Assembly (NCBI GenBank): GCA_027489915.1 | Contig: JAIXZB010000138.1 | Location: 1-6,338 of the forward strand | DNA length: 6,338 nucleotides | Direction: 5' to 3' | From: Rickettsiales bacterium | GTDB taxonomy: Bacteria; Pseudomonadota; Alphaproteobacteria; Rickettsiales; UBA3002 | Part shown: in pieces, positions 1 to 6,191 of the stretch | How the letters are laid out: every line of letters begins with the position of its first letter | Numbering within the stretch: position 1 is the first letter of the stretch | Program-made: the position numbers and the translations under genes | Notes under the pieces: generated by a model | The model's database searches: none | Seen by the model: only the letters and a program-made list of their open reading frames with translations | What the model was told of the DNA's origin: nothing

Positions 1-291
1 CAGTAACGGCTATTTCCTAAATAATAGTTAAAATGTGCAGGTTTGTGTGTGACAATTATATGAAGAGTGTACATCAGGTGATGCCACCTTGGTCTACATC
101 TGCTTTGGACTATATAATATACTGAAAAATAATAATAAAAAATTATTTTATATAAGGTCTGTTTTTGTCATTAAACTGTCACATAACTATGCATTCCACG
201 CAGATGTCGCATTCTTAATGTTAATTATTAAGTGAACTTATGGGGGACGAAATTATTACTTTTGTTAACCTATGGCCATGTGCGACCTATG
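1..291. other. AT-rich non-coding region downstream of tldD
   Basis: No convincing gene is visible here. The stretch is much more AT-rich than the flanking tldD gene and reading frames are short on both strands. It holds a Pho-box-like direct repeat (165-182), an 8-bp AT-only inverted repeat (126-133 with 142-149), a 6-bp inverted repeat CTTAAT/ATTAAG (214-219 with 227-232), a 5-bp GC-richer hairpin AGGTG/CACCT (76-80 with 85-89), and a 7-bp direct repeat ACCTATG (268-274 and 285-291). None forms a clear intrinsic terminator for tldD, whose 3' end enters this region from the right. It could hold the regulatory region of a gene to the left or a small RNA; neither is shown by the sequence. Confidence 0.6.
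165..182 (+). promoter_or_regulatory. Pho-box-like direct repeat (candidate PhoB site)
   Basis: Two 7-bp repeats, TTGTCAT (165-171) and CTGTCAC (176-182), lie in tandem with an 11-bp period and an AT-only 4-bp spacer (TAAA). The known PhoB box is CTGTCAT-N4-CTGTCAT with an AT-rich spacer, so each half here differs at one position. Against the site: no good -10 element follows about 10 bp downstream, and reading rightwards it points into the 3' end of tldD rather than at an obvious gene. It is therefore a consensus match without a clear target. Confidence 0.3.
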
Positions 292-1728
292 TTAAGCCGC
301 CACTTCCGTGCCACCCACCGTCATCGCGGAAATCAGCAAGCTAGGTTGGCCAACACCCACAGGCACGCTCTGGCCTGCTTTGCCGCAGGTGCCGATGCCG
401 GGGTCGAGTTCTAAATCATTACCAATGCCAGTGATGCGGCTCATGGTCTCGGGGCCGCTACCAATCAGCGTTGCACCTTTGATAGGATACGTGATTTTGC
501 CGTCTTCAATCATATAGGCTTCGGTCGCCGAAAACACGAACTTGCCACTCACAATATCCACCTGCCCACCGCCGAACTGCGCGGCATACACACCACGCTT
601 CACACGGGAAATCAGCTCATCACGCGTCGTGTCGCCGCCTAACATGTAGGTATTCGTCATGCGCGGCATCGGCAAATGCGCGTAACTTTCACGCCTGCCA
701 TTGCCCGTTGCAGCCACGCCCATCAGCCGCGCATTCAGGCGGTCTTGCATGTAGCCTTTCAGTATTCCGTCTTCAATCAGCACGGTGTGGCGCGTCGGGG
801 TGCCTTCATCGTCAATGGTGAGCGATCCGCGTTTGTTCTCCATCGTGCCATCGTCAATCACCGTCACGCCCTTTGAAGCCACCTGCTCGCCAATGCGGCC
901 CGAAAAGGTGCTGGTGCCTTTGCGGTTAAAATCGCCTTCTAACCCATGTCCCACCGCTTCATGCAGCAACACGCCGCACCAGCCGCCGCCAAGTACCACT
1001 GGCAACTCACCCGCTGGTGCGGGGCGTGCCTCTAAGTTGGTGAGGGCCTGCTTCAAGGCCGCATCTGCCATCGTTTTCCAGCGATGCTCGGTCAAATATT
1101 CATCATACATCACCCGCGCGCCTGCACCGTTGCTGCCAGTTTCCATGCGGCCCGCGCGTTCTACCACCACGCTGATATTCAGGCGCACCAGTGGGCGCAC
1201 ATCCAATGCTTCACGCCCATCGGCTTTCACAATCGTCACCGCCTGCCAGCTACCGGCCAAGCTCGCGCTCACCTGTTTCACCAGCGGGTTGGCAGCGCGC
1301 ACGTAAGCATCTATCGCTTGCAGCACGGCAAGTTTCTCAGCGAAAGGTTTGGCACTGACTGGATTAGCATCACTATAAAGTGCGTGGTTAGCACCAAACG
1401 AAGGCTCGAGTGCTGCAACCACCGCTTCCTGCCCAAAATCCACTGCACGCACGGTGGCAGCAGCGCGGGTCAGCGCTGCGTCCGAAAGTTCGCTGGCATG
1501 GGCATAACTTGCCGCTTCACCCTTCACCGCGCGCAGGCCAAAGCCTTGGTGGGTGTGGGTTCCTGCCTGCTTTAGTTTTCCATCATCAAACAGCAGCGAT
1601 TCGCTGTGGGTGGCTTCTAAAAACAGCTCGCCATCATCCATCCCATGCAGCGCATTTTCTAGTGTGCGCTGGGTTTTGGCACGGTCTAAAAGATCCGCCG
1701 AAAAGAAGGGTGATGGTGTGCTGGTCAT
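292..1728 (-). CDS. tldD: Metalloprotease TldD (peptidase U62 / PmbA-TldD family)
   Basis: Encodes 478 residues, essentially the length of E. coli TldD. Family members pair with TldE (PmbA) to form a cytoplasmic zinc protease that trims unfolded peptides, known for microcin B17 maturation and CcdA antitoxin turnover. The zinc site is complete: HEAVGH (HExxxH) at residues 256-261, inside the very conserved stretch GVLLHEAVGHGLEGDFNRKG, and the family's C-terminal cysteine ligand at Cys448 in GTCGKAGQSVPVG. Other family blocks include TGNGRRESYAHLPMPRMTNT (341-360) and FGGGQVDI (385-392). The start is the first ATG of the frame near the conserved N-terminus; the preceding bases give only a weak Shine-Dalgarno. 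It is transcribed divergently from coxB across 132 bp. No pmbA partner is in the window. The zinc site and length indicate an active enzyme, but the substrate cannot be read from the sequence. Confidence 0.97.
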   Translation of the reverse strand: MTSTPSPFFSADLLDRAKTQRTLENALHGMDDGELFLEATHSESLLFDDGKLKQAGTHTHQGFGLRAVKGEAASYAHASELSDAALTRAAATVRAVDFGQEAVVAALEPSFGANHALYSDANPVSAKPFAEKLAVLQAIDAYVRAANPLVKQVSASLAGSWQAVTIVKADGREALDVRPLVRLNISVVVERAGRMETGSNGAGARVMYDEYLTEHRWKTMADAALKQALTNLEARPAPAGELPVVLGGGWCGVLLHEAVGHGLEGDFNRKGTSTFSGRIGEQVASKGVTVIDDGTMENKRGSLTIDDEGTPTRHTVLIEDGILKGYMQDRLNARLMGVAATGNGRRESYAHLPMPRMTNTYMLGGDTTRDELISRVKRGVYAAQFGGGQVDIVSGKFVFSATEAYMIEDGKITYPIKGATLIGSGPETMSRITGIGNDLELDPGIGTCGKAGQSVPVGVGQPSLLISAMTVGGTEVAA

Positions 1729-1802
1729 GGGTTTTCTCGTGGCATTAGGGGAACTATAAATCCGTTCTAACGTTACATCTACTCAATAGAAACAAAAAAC
1801 CA

Positions 1803-1816
1803 TTGATAATGCGCAA
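1803..1816. promoter_or_regulatory. FNR/FixK-like half-conserved palindrome
   Basis: The sequence TTGA-N6-GCAA differs at one base from the TTGA-N6-TCAA core bound by Crp/FNR-family regulators (FnrL, FixK) in Alphaproteobacteria. It ends 44 bp before the coxB ATG and would overlap the predicted tldD transcription start. Oxygen-responsive control of oxidase genes is known for this regulator family, which makes the position plausible, but the site is short and one half is degenerate. Confidence 0.2.
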
Positions 1817-1821
1817 TGCTT

Positions 1822-1849
1822 ATTATAGCAGGTGGAGCAGTGTTTTAAA
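1822..1849 (-). promoter_or_regulatory. Candidate sigma-70-type promoter for tldD
   Basis: On the minus strand a perfect TATAAT -10 (1827 down to 1822) is preceded by TTTAAA (1849 down to 1844, four of six matches to TTGACA) with a 16-bp spacer. Transcription would begin near 1815 and give tldD a leader of roughly 85 nt. It sits in the divergent tldD-coxB gap, so activity here could influence both genes. A promoter for coxB on the plus strand is less clear; the best pair found, TTGATA (1803-1808) with TATAGC (1824-1829), has a short 15-bp spacer. Confidence 0.4.
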
Positions 1850-1860
1850 CTTAAGCATAG

Positions 1861-2853
1861 ATGTATCTCATGACACGCAGCACTTCGTTTTCTTTACTTG
1901 TGATTTCACTCGTTGCACTGTTTTTTACAGTGGCAGCTCCTTCCTCGTTGTTGGCATACGAACTCAAGCCCGATTGGAAAAAAGCAGAAGATGCTAAAGC
2001 TGCAGCGTCAAAAAAAGATGCGTCAGATACAGCACAAGCAGTTGCTGATGTTGACCCAAGCAACGACACCGCAGCTTTCACCATGCCTAAACTCGAAACC
2101 ATTGGTTATGCAAAACCGTGGCAGCTAGGGTTTCAGGAAGCAAGCTCACCCGTCAAACGCGCCATTGATGGCCTGCATACATGGATTACCATTGGAATGG
2201 TTATCATCGTCGTTTTTGTTACTATACTGCTTGCGTATGTCTGCATTCGCTTCAGTGCCAAGCGTAATCCAGTGGCAAGCAAAGTCAGTCACAACACCAC
2301 CATCGAAATCATCTGGACGGTTATTCCGATTCTGATTCTTATTGCCATCGCGATTCCCACATTGCGCGTACATTACGGCCTCACCTTCAACTTTGAGAAT
2401 TCAGACATGACCATCAAAGTCACAGGTCACCAGTGGTATTGGTCGTATGAATACCCCGATGATGGCATCGCGTTTGATAGCAACATGAAGAAAAAAGAAG
2501 AACTGGTTGATGATGAGCCATATCTTCTTGCGGTAGATAATCCTGTGGTGGTGCCAGTAGGCAAAAAAATTAACATCGAAATGACAGGCGCCGATGTGAT
2601 TCACAGCTGGGCGATTCCTGCGCTTGGCGTGAAACGCGATACGGTGCCAGGGCGTCTGAATCAGACCCATTTCACGGCAGAAAAAGAAGGTATCTATTAC
2701 GGCCAATGCTCCGAGCTGTGCGGTAAACTGCATGGGTTCATGCCTATCGCCATTTACGCCGTATCGCCCGAAGTCTACGAGGCCTGGAAGGCAGATGCTA
2801 AAGTGAAATTTGCAGCAGCGCGCTTGGGAACAAGCGATGTTGCGACACGTTAA
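1861..2853 (+). CDS. coxB: Cytochrome c oxidase subunit II (CuA subunit)
   Basis: A 330-residue subunit that takes electrons from cytochrome c through the binuclear CuA centre and passes them to heme a in subunit I. A hydrophobic signal peptide spans about residues 8-32. Two membrane helices follow, about 106-128 and 148-168, then the periplasmic cupredoxin domain. CuA ligands are all present: His248 (DVIHSW), Cys283, Glu285 and Cys287 (GQCSELCG), His291 and Met294. The aromatic electron-entry run GHQWYWSYEY is at 189-198. There is no C-terminal cytochrome c fusion. Residues about 34-80 form an Ala/Lys/Asp-rich stretch before the usual KPWQLGFQ block, longer than in Paracoccus subunit II. An in-frame TAG at 1858-1860 directly precedes the ATG, so the frame cannot start earlier; ATG 1870 is the only close alternative. 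No strong Shine-Dalgarno is seen. It is first in the cox cluster, 40 bp before coxA. Confidence 0.97.
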   Translation: MYLMTRSTSFSLLVISLVALFFTVAAPSSLLAYELKPDWKKAEDAKAAASKKDASDTAQAVADVDPSNDTAAFTMPKLETIGYAKPWQLGFQEASSPVKRAIDGLHTWITIGMVIIVVFVTILLAYVCIRFSAKRNPVASKVSHNTTIEIIWTVIPILILIAIAIPTLRVHYGLTFNFENSDMTIKVTGHQWYWSYEYPDDGIAFDSNMKKKEELVDDEPYLLAVDNPVVVPVGKKINIEMTGADVIHSWAIPALGVKRDTVPGRLNQTHFTAEKEGIYYGQCSELCGKLHGFMPIAIYAVSPEVYEAWKADAKVKFAAARLGTSDVATR

Positions 2854-2893
2854 TACGATATAAGTAAAAGAACACAGATTAGGTAGTCACATT

Positions 2894-4516
2894 ATGGCAC
2901 ACGCAGATACACATTCCGATGCACACGATCACGCACCACGCGGCATTACACGTTGGCTCTATTCGACCAACCATAAAGACATCGGCACGATGTACATCAT
3001 CTACGCCATCTTTGCGGGGCTTGCTGGCACGTTCTTCTCGCTCGGTCTACGCGCCGAGCTTATGGAGCCAGGTAACCAGATTTTCGGTGGCAACTATCAG
3101 CTTTATAACGTGTTTATTACCGCACACGCATTCCTCATGGTGTTCTTCCTCATCATGCCCGCGCTGATTGGTGGGTTTGGAAACTTCTTTGTACCGCTGA
3201 TGATTGGCGCGCCAGATATGGCGTTTCCGCGTATGAATAACATTTCATTTTGGCTGCTTGTACCTTCCATTTTGCTGCTGCTCGGTTCTGCCTTTGTTGG
3301 GGTTGGCGAAGCCAAAGGTGTCGGCGCGGGGTGGACGATGTATCCGCCACTTTCTACCACCGACGGTCTGCATCGCGGCATGGCGGTAGACCTTGCTATT
3401 TTCTCGCTGCACCTTGCTGGTATTTCCTCCATTCTCGGCGCTATCAACTTTATCGTGACCATTTTCAACATGCGTGCACCAGGCATGACCTTGTTCAAAA
3501 TGCCACTGTTTGTATGGTCGATTCTTATCACTGCGTTCCTGCTGCTTCTGTCACTGCCAGTGCTTGGTGGCGCTATCACCATGCTGCTTACCGACCGCAA
3601 CTTAGGAACCACATTCTTTGCGCCATCAGGCGGCGGAGATCCTGTGCTGTATCAGCACTTATTCTGGTTCTTCGGCCATCCTGAAGTGTATGTACTTATT
3701 CTTCCTGCGTTCGGTATCGTTTCCGAAGTGGTTTCGACCTTCTCGAAGAAAAAAGTATTCGGCTATCTCGGCATGGTCGGCGCTATGAGCTGCATCGGCG
3801 TACTTGGGTTCATTGTGTGGGCGCACCATATGTTCACGGTAGGCTTAACGGCGAATACTCAGGCCTATTACATGATTGCTACCATGGTGATTGCAGTGCC
3901 AACCGGCATTAAAATCTTCTCTTGGATTGCCACCATGTGGGGCGGCTCGCTTTCCTTCCCAACACCCATGATATTTGCCATTGGCTTCATTTTCCTCTTC
4001 ACGGTAGGTGGGGTAACAGGCGTTATTCTTGCCAATCCCGATATCGATATCCCAATGCACGACACCTATTATGTCGTTGCGCATTTCCATTATGCGATGT
4101 CACTTGGCGCGTTATTTGGTGTGTTTACAGGCTTCTACTACTGGATTGGTAAAATGTCTGGCTACCAGTACCGCGAATGGATGGGCAAAGTGCATTTCTG
4201 GTTATTCTTCATAGGCACCAACCTCACCTTCTTCCCGCAGCATTTCCTCGGTCTTGCTGGTATGCCGCGTCGTATTCCTGATTATCCCGATGTGTATGCT
4301 GGCTGGAATTACTGGTCTACCATTGGCTCCTACATCTCAGGCGTTGCTACCTTGTGGTTCTTGGCCATTGTCGCCGATATGTTTATTACCAAGCGCAAAG
4401 CAGGCAATAACCAGTGGGGCGAAGGTGCCACCACGCTGGAATGGACACTCACCTCACCTCCTGCGTTCCACACATTTGAAACCCAGCCCGTGATTGGCGA
4501 CGAGGCTAAACACTAG
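2894..4516 (+). CDS. coxA: Cytochrome c oxidase subunit I (aa3-type, A1 family)
   Basis: A 540-residue, twelve-helix inner-membrane catalytic subunit that reduces O2 to water at the heme a3-CuB centre and pumps protons. Heme a ligands are His78 and His399, the heme a3 ligand is His397, and the CuB ligands are His262, His311 and His312. GHPEVY (261-266) supplies Glu264 of the D channel and Tyr266, the partner of the His-Tyr cross-link; this motif marks the A1 subfamily. Asp108 matches the D-channel entrance, Lys340 (VPTGIK) the K-channel lysine, and His389-Asp390 the Mg site. The N-terminus is His/Asp-rich (residues 2-13) before the conserved STNHKDIGTMY. A modest ribosome site, AGG at 2881-2883, lies upstream. 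It is followed only 4 nt later by ctaB, which suggests translational coupling. All key residues are intact, so a functional proton-pumping oxidase is expected. Confidence 0.98.
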   Translation: MAHADTHSDAHDHAPRGITRWLYSTNHKDIGTMYIIYAIFAGLAGTFFSLGLRAELMEPGNQIFGGNYQLYNVFITAHAFLMVFFLIMPALIGGFGNFFVPLMIGAPDMAFPRMNNISFWLLVPSILLLLGSAFVGVGEAKGVGAGWTMYPPLSTTDGLHRGMAVDLAIFSLHLAGISSILGAINFIVTIFNMRAPGMTLFKMPLFVWSILITAFLLLLSLPVLGGAITMLLTDRNLGTTFFAPSGGGDPVLYQHLFWFFGHPEVYVLILPAFGIVSEVVSTFSKKKVFGYLGMVGAMSCIGVLGFIVWAHHMFTVGLTANTQAYYMIATMVIAVPTGIKIFSWIATMWGGSLSFPTPMIFAIGFIFLFTVGGVTGVILANPDIDIPMHDTYYVVAHFHYAMSLGALFGVFTGFYYWIGKMSGYQYREWMGKVHFWLFFIGTNLTFFPQHFLGLAGMPRRIPDYPDVYAGWNYWSTIGSYISGVATLWFLAIVADMFITKRKAGNNQWGEGATTLEWTLTSPPAFHTFETQPVIGDEAKH

Positions 4517-4520
4517 TTGC

Positions 4521-5420
4521 ATGACCCAAGTCGCCTCCATTGCGCTTACGCCTACGGCAAGCATCCGTGATTATATCACCTTGCTCAAACCCGGTGTCAT
4601 GTCGTTGGTGGTGTTCTCAGGTGCGGTAGGGTTGTATATGGCGCCAAGCGCTATGCATCCATTTCTTGCGCTTATTTCCATTGCCGCCATTGCGCTTGGA
4701 TCGGGTGCAGGTGCTGCCATTAATATGTGGTATGACCGCGATATCGACGCCATCATGAAGCGCACGCAAAACCGCCCAATCCCCGCAGGCCGTATCGCTG
4801 CTGATGATGCATTGGCGATGGGCATCATGCTCTCGCTTTTGTCAGTAGGGCTTCTTGGCATGGCGGCGAACTGGTTTGCGGCATCGATGCTTGCATTCGC
4901 CATTTTCTTTTATGCGGTGATTTATACCATGCTGCTTAAGCGCCATACCGCACAAAATATTGTGATTGGCGGTGCTGCGGGTGCTTTCCCGCCTGTCATC
5001 GGCTGGGCTGCCGTCACGGGCGATACCACGCTTTTGCCATGGATTATGTTTGCGATTATTTTCCTCTGGACGCCCCCGCATTTCTGGGCGCTAGCGCTTT
5101 ACCGTCATGATGATTATGCAAAAGCGCGCGTGCCAATGCTGCCTGTCACCGCAGGTGCAGCATCCACCAAGCGTCACATTGTAGGCTATACACTATTTCT
5201 TATTCTCTCTTCACTCGCGCCGCTATGGGCAGGTGTCGGAATGTTCTATGGCATTGCAGCAGCACTCTTAGGCGCACGGTTTCTTTATGGTGCAGTGGTT
5301 GTTGCGCGCTCGGATGTGCCCAAAGATGCGATGCGCTTATTCGGTTATTCTATTTTATATCTTTTTGCATTGTTTAGCGCCTTCATTCTCGATAAGGTCG
5401 CATTCGGTTATCTTGCTTAG
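4521..5420 (+). CDS. ctaB: Protoheme IX farnesyltransferase (heme O synthase)
   Basis: A 299-residue polytopic membrane enzyme of the UbiA prenyltransferase superfamily. It adds a farnesyl group to protoheme IX to make heme O, which CtaA then oxidises to heme A for subunit I. The first Asp-rich motif is NMWYDRDIDAIMKRTQNRP at residues 68-86. The second polar motif is YRHDDYAKARVPMLP at 194-208, after the conserved FLWTPPHFWALAL (181-193). The N-terminal DYITLLKPGVM block is also typical. The ATG at 4521 is chosen because it lies 4 nt after the coxA stop and gives the usual N-terminus; an upstream TTG at 4494 would add nine residues inside coxA and is unlikely. A possible Shine-Dalgarno, GAGG at 4502-4505, lies within the coxA end but rather far upstream, so coupling to coxA translation is plausible. 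Confidence 0.96.
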   Translation: MTQVASIALTPTASIRDYITLLKPGVMSLVVFSGAVGLYMAPSAMHPFLALISIAAIALGSGAGAAINMWYDRDIDAIMKRTQNRPIPAGRIAADDALAMGIMLSLLSVGLLGMAANWFAASMLAFAIFFYAVIYTMLLKRHTAQNIVIGGAAGAFPPVIGWAAVTGDTTLLPWIMFAIIFLWTPPHFWALALYRHDDYAKARVPMLPVTAGAASTKRHIVGYTLFLILSSLAPLWAGVGMFYGIAAALLGARFLYGAVVVARSDVPKDAMRLFGYSILYLFALFSAFILDKVAFGYLA

Positions 5421-5465
5421 TACTATACTAGTAAGAAGCACCGTGTAACTCTTCGTACCATTTTC

Positions 5466-5473
5466 AAGGAGGT
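5466..5473 (+). promoter_or_regulatory. Near-perfect Shine-Dalgarno of the Ala-rich gene
   Basis: AAGGAGGT ends 4 nt before the ATG at 5478. It is by far the best ribosome site in the window and fixes the start of the downstream gene. It implies strong translation, in contrast to the weak sites before coxB and ctaG. Upstream, in the 57-bp gap after ctaB, TATACT (5424-5429) inside the small inverted repeat TACTA-TAC-TAGTA (5421-5433) could be a -10 element, but no matching -35 was found. Confidence 0.8.
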
Positions 5474-5477
5474 CTTT

Positions 5478-5930
5478 ATGACTGATCAAGTAACTACTCC
5501 TGCTGCTGCACCTGTAGCTGCTGCACCTGCTGCAGCCGCTCCTGTGGCAGCTCCTGCTGCTGATGCTGCGGCTACCGCTGCACCTGCACCAGCTGCCGAT
5601 GCAGCAACCGCAGCCGCCGCTACCGCAACGGATGCTGCAACCACTGCAACGGATGCTGCAGCAGCAGCGCAAAGCTCAGCAACAGATGCAGCCGCGTCTG
5701 CGACCGATGCAGCAACTGCCGTGCAATCAGGCGATACCGCTGCTGCAAAAGAAGCAGCAACCGATGCAATGAACAGCGCAAGCGAAGCAACCACCGCCGC
5801 TACCCAAGCAGCAACCGATGCAGGCGTGCCTGCTGAAGTGGCTGGCTTACCAACAGGCGTTATCGCGGGTGTGATTGCTGTGATTGCGATTGTTATCATC
5901 GCTATCATTGCGAAAAAGAAAAAAGCGTAA
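5478..5930 (+). CDS. Unrecognised Ala-rich acidic repeat protein with C-terminal membrane anchor
   Basis: I do not recognise a family for this 150-residue protein. Residues 8-40 are Pro/Ala-rich and probably extended. Residues 41-115 are Ala/Thr/Asp-rich with ATDA-type motifs at Asp41, 59, 77, 96 and 114, an 18-residue period predicted to be helical with acidic residues along one side. Residues 124-145 run GLPTG-like into one hydrophobic helix rich in Ile/Val, followed by KKKKA. There is no Arg, His, Cys or aromatic residue, and only one Lys (91) before the tail. No N-terminal signal peptide is visible. The gene has an excellent Shine-Dalgarno, begins 57 bp after ctaB, and is followed closely by an intrinsic terminator, so it is likely expressed, perhaps as the last gene of a coxB-coxA-ctaB transcript. 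A role in oxidase assembly or envelope structure is guesswork. Low-complexity coding can mimic genes, but start, anchor and terminator together argue for a real one. Confidence 0.82.
   Translation: MTDQVTTPAAAPVAAAPAAAAPVAAPAADAAATAAPAPAADAATAAAATATDAATTATDAAAAAQSSATDAAASATDAATAVQSGDTAAAKEAATDAMNSASEATTAATQAATDAGVPAEVAGLPTGVIAGVIAVIAIVIIAIIAKKKKA
5598..5816 (+). repeat. Degenerate 54-bp (18-residue) coding repeats
   Basis: Within the Ala-rich gene, GAT codons of the DA motif recur at 5598, 5652, 5706, 5763 and 5817, spacings of 54, 54, 57 and 54 bp, giving four repeat units. The first two units also carry an internal Asp 11 residues in (Asp52, Asp70), giving an 11-7-11-7 pattern. A 15-bp exact copy, GCAACGGATGCTGCA, occurs at 5625-5639 and 5646-5660 (21 bp apart), so at least part of the array arose by recent local duplication. 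Confidence 0.7.
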
Positions 5931-5949
5931 GCTTTTTATCCGCAAAAAC

Positions 5950-5974
5950 GAAGGGGCGCTTCGTGCGCCCCTTC
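5950..5974 (+). terminator. Strong intrinsic terminator after the Ala-rich gene
   Basis: A perfect 10-bp GC-rich stem, GAAGGGGCGC (5950-5959) with GCGCCCCTTC (5965-5974), closes a 5-nt loop TTCGT and is followed by the short T-rich run TTTAT. It starts 19 bp after the stop codon of the Ala-rich gene. On the opposite strand the stem is followed by GTTTTTG, so it could act in both directions, though no minus-strand gene ends here. It separates the upstream cox genes from the CoxF-like gene and ctaG. Confidence 0.88.
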
Positions 5975-5999
5975 TTTATAACTGAAGCTAAGGAATACC

Positions 6000-6149
6000 A
6001 TGCCCATAGGCCCAGCGCATAAAGCTAAATATGCCAAAAACTGGCTGCTCCTTGCTATTCTTCTGGTATTGCTCGCCGCACTCTACGGCGTTGCGTTTCT
6101 GCGCGTACAAAACTCCTTCACTGCATCTGCCGAAGCCATGAAGCGCTAG
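6000..6149 (+). CDS. CoxF-like 49-residue single-helix membrane protein
   Basis: A short reading frame of 49 codons. It starts with MPIGPAHKAKYAKNW, has one hydrophobic helix at about residues 15-34, and ends in a short polar tail FTASAEAMKR. Basic residues before the helix (Lys8, Lys10, Lys13) predict a cytoplasmic N-terminus. TAAGGA (5989-5994) is a well-placed ribosome site 5 nt before the ATG. Alphaproteobacterial cox clusters commonly carry a tiny one-helix protein, annotated CoxF, between ctaB and ctaG; size, topology and position all match, but the sequence itself is too short for a firm family call. Its biochemical role is not established here. It lies 25 bp after the terminator and 42 bp before ctaG, so it is probably co-transcribed with ctaG. 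Confidence 0.8.
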   Translation: MPIGPAHKAKYAKNWLLLAILLVLLAALYGVAFLRVQNSFTASAEAMKR

Positions 6150-6191
6150 TGCACGCTTGATTTCTTTTGCCTGCTCTCTATATGCACAGGC

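Noticed and set aside
89..118. TTGGTC-N18-TATAAT promoter-like pair on the plus strand
   Set aside because: The -35 matches only three of six positions, the -10 lies in very AT-rich DNA, and no gene follows on that strand before tldD.
126..149. 8-bp inverted repeat AAAATAAT/ATTATTTT as a tldD terminator
   Set aside because: The stem is entirely A/T with an 8-nt loop and would be too weak for intrinsic termination; such repeats are expected by chance here.
232..414. GTG-started 60-codon plus-strand frame with an LLLLL run
   Set aside because: It mostly overlaps the tldD 3' end antisense, lacks a ribosome site, and its hydrophobic run is too short for a membrane helix.
785..1306. Long plus-strand open frames antisense to tldD (including 1084-1575)
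   Set aside because: They overlap a well-conserved gene in other frames, are rich in Ser/Pro/His/Arg typical of shadow frames, and resemble no known protein.
3103..3612. 169-codon minus-strand frame inside coxA
   Set aside because: It is fully contained in a highly conserved gene on the other strand and shows no domain or ribosome site.
4494..4520. Upstream TTG start for ctaB overlapping coxA
   Set aside because: It adds nine residues with no family support, whereas the ATG at 4521 gives the usual CtaB N-terminus.
5421..5433. Small inverted repeat TACTA-TAC-TAGTA after ctaB as a terminator or operator
   Set aside because: The arms are only 5 bp with a 3-nt loop and no T-tract, so it cannot be distinguished from chance.
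5486..5908. 140-codon open frame on the minus strand opposite the Ala-rich gene
   Set aside because: GCN alanine codons read in reverse give NGC codons and few stops, so the open frame is a by-product of composition; it has no good ribosome site and its product is a low-complexity Ala/Val string.
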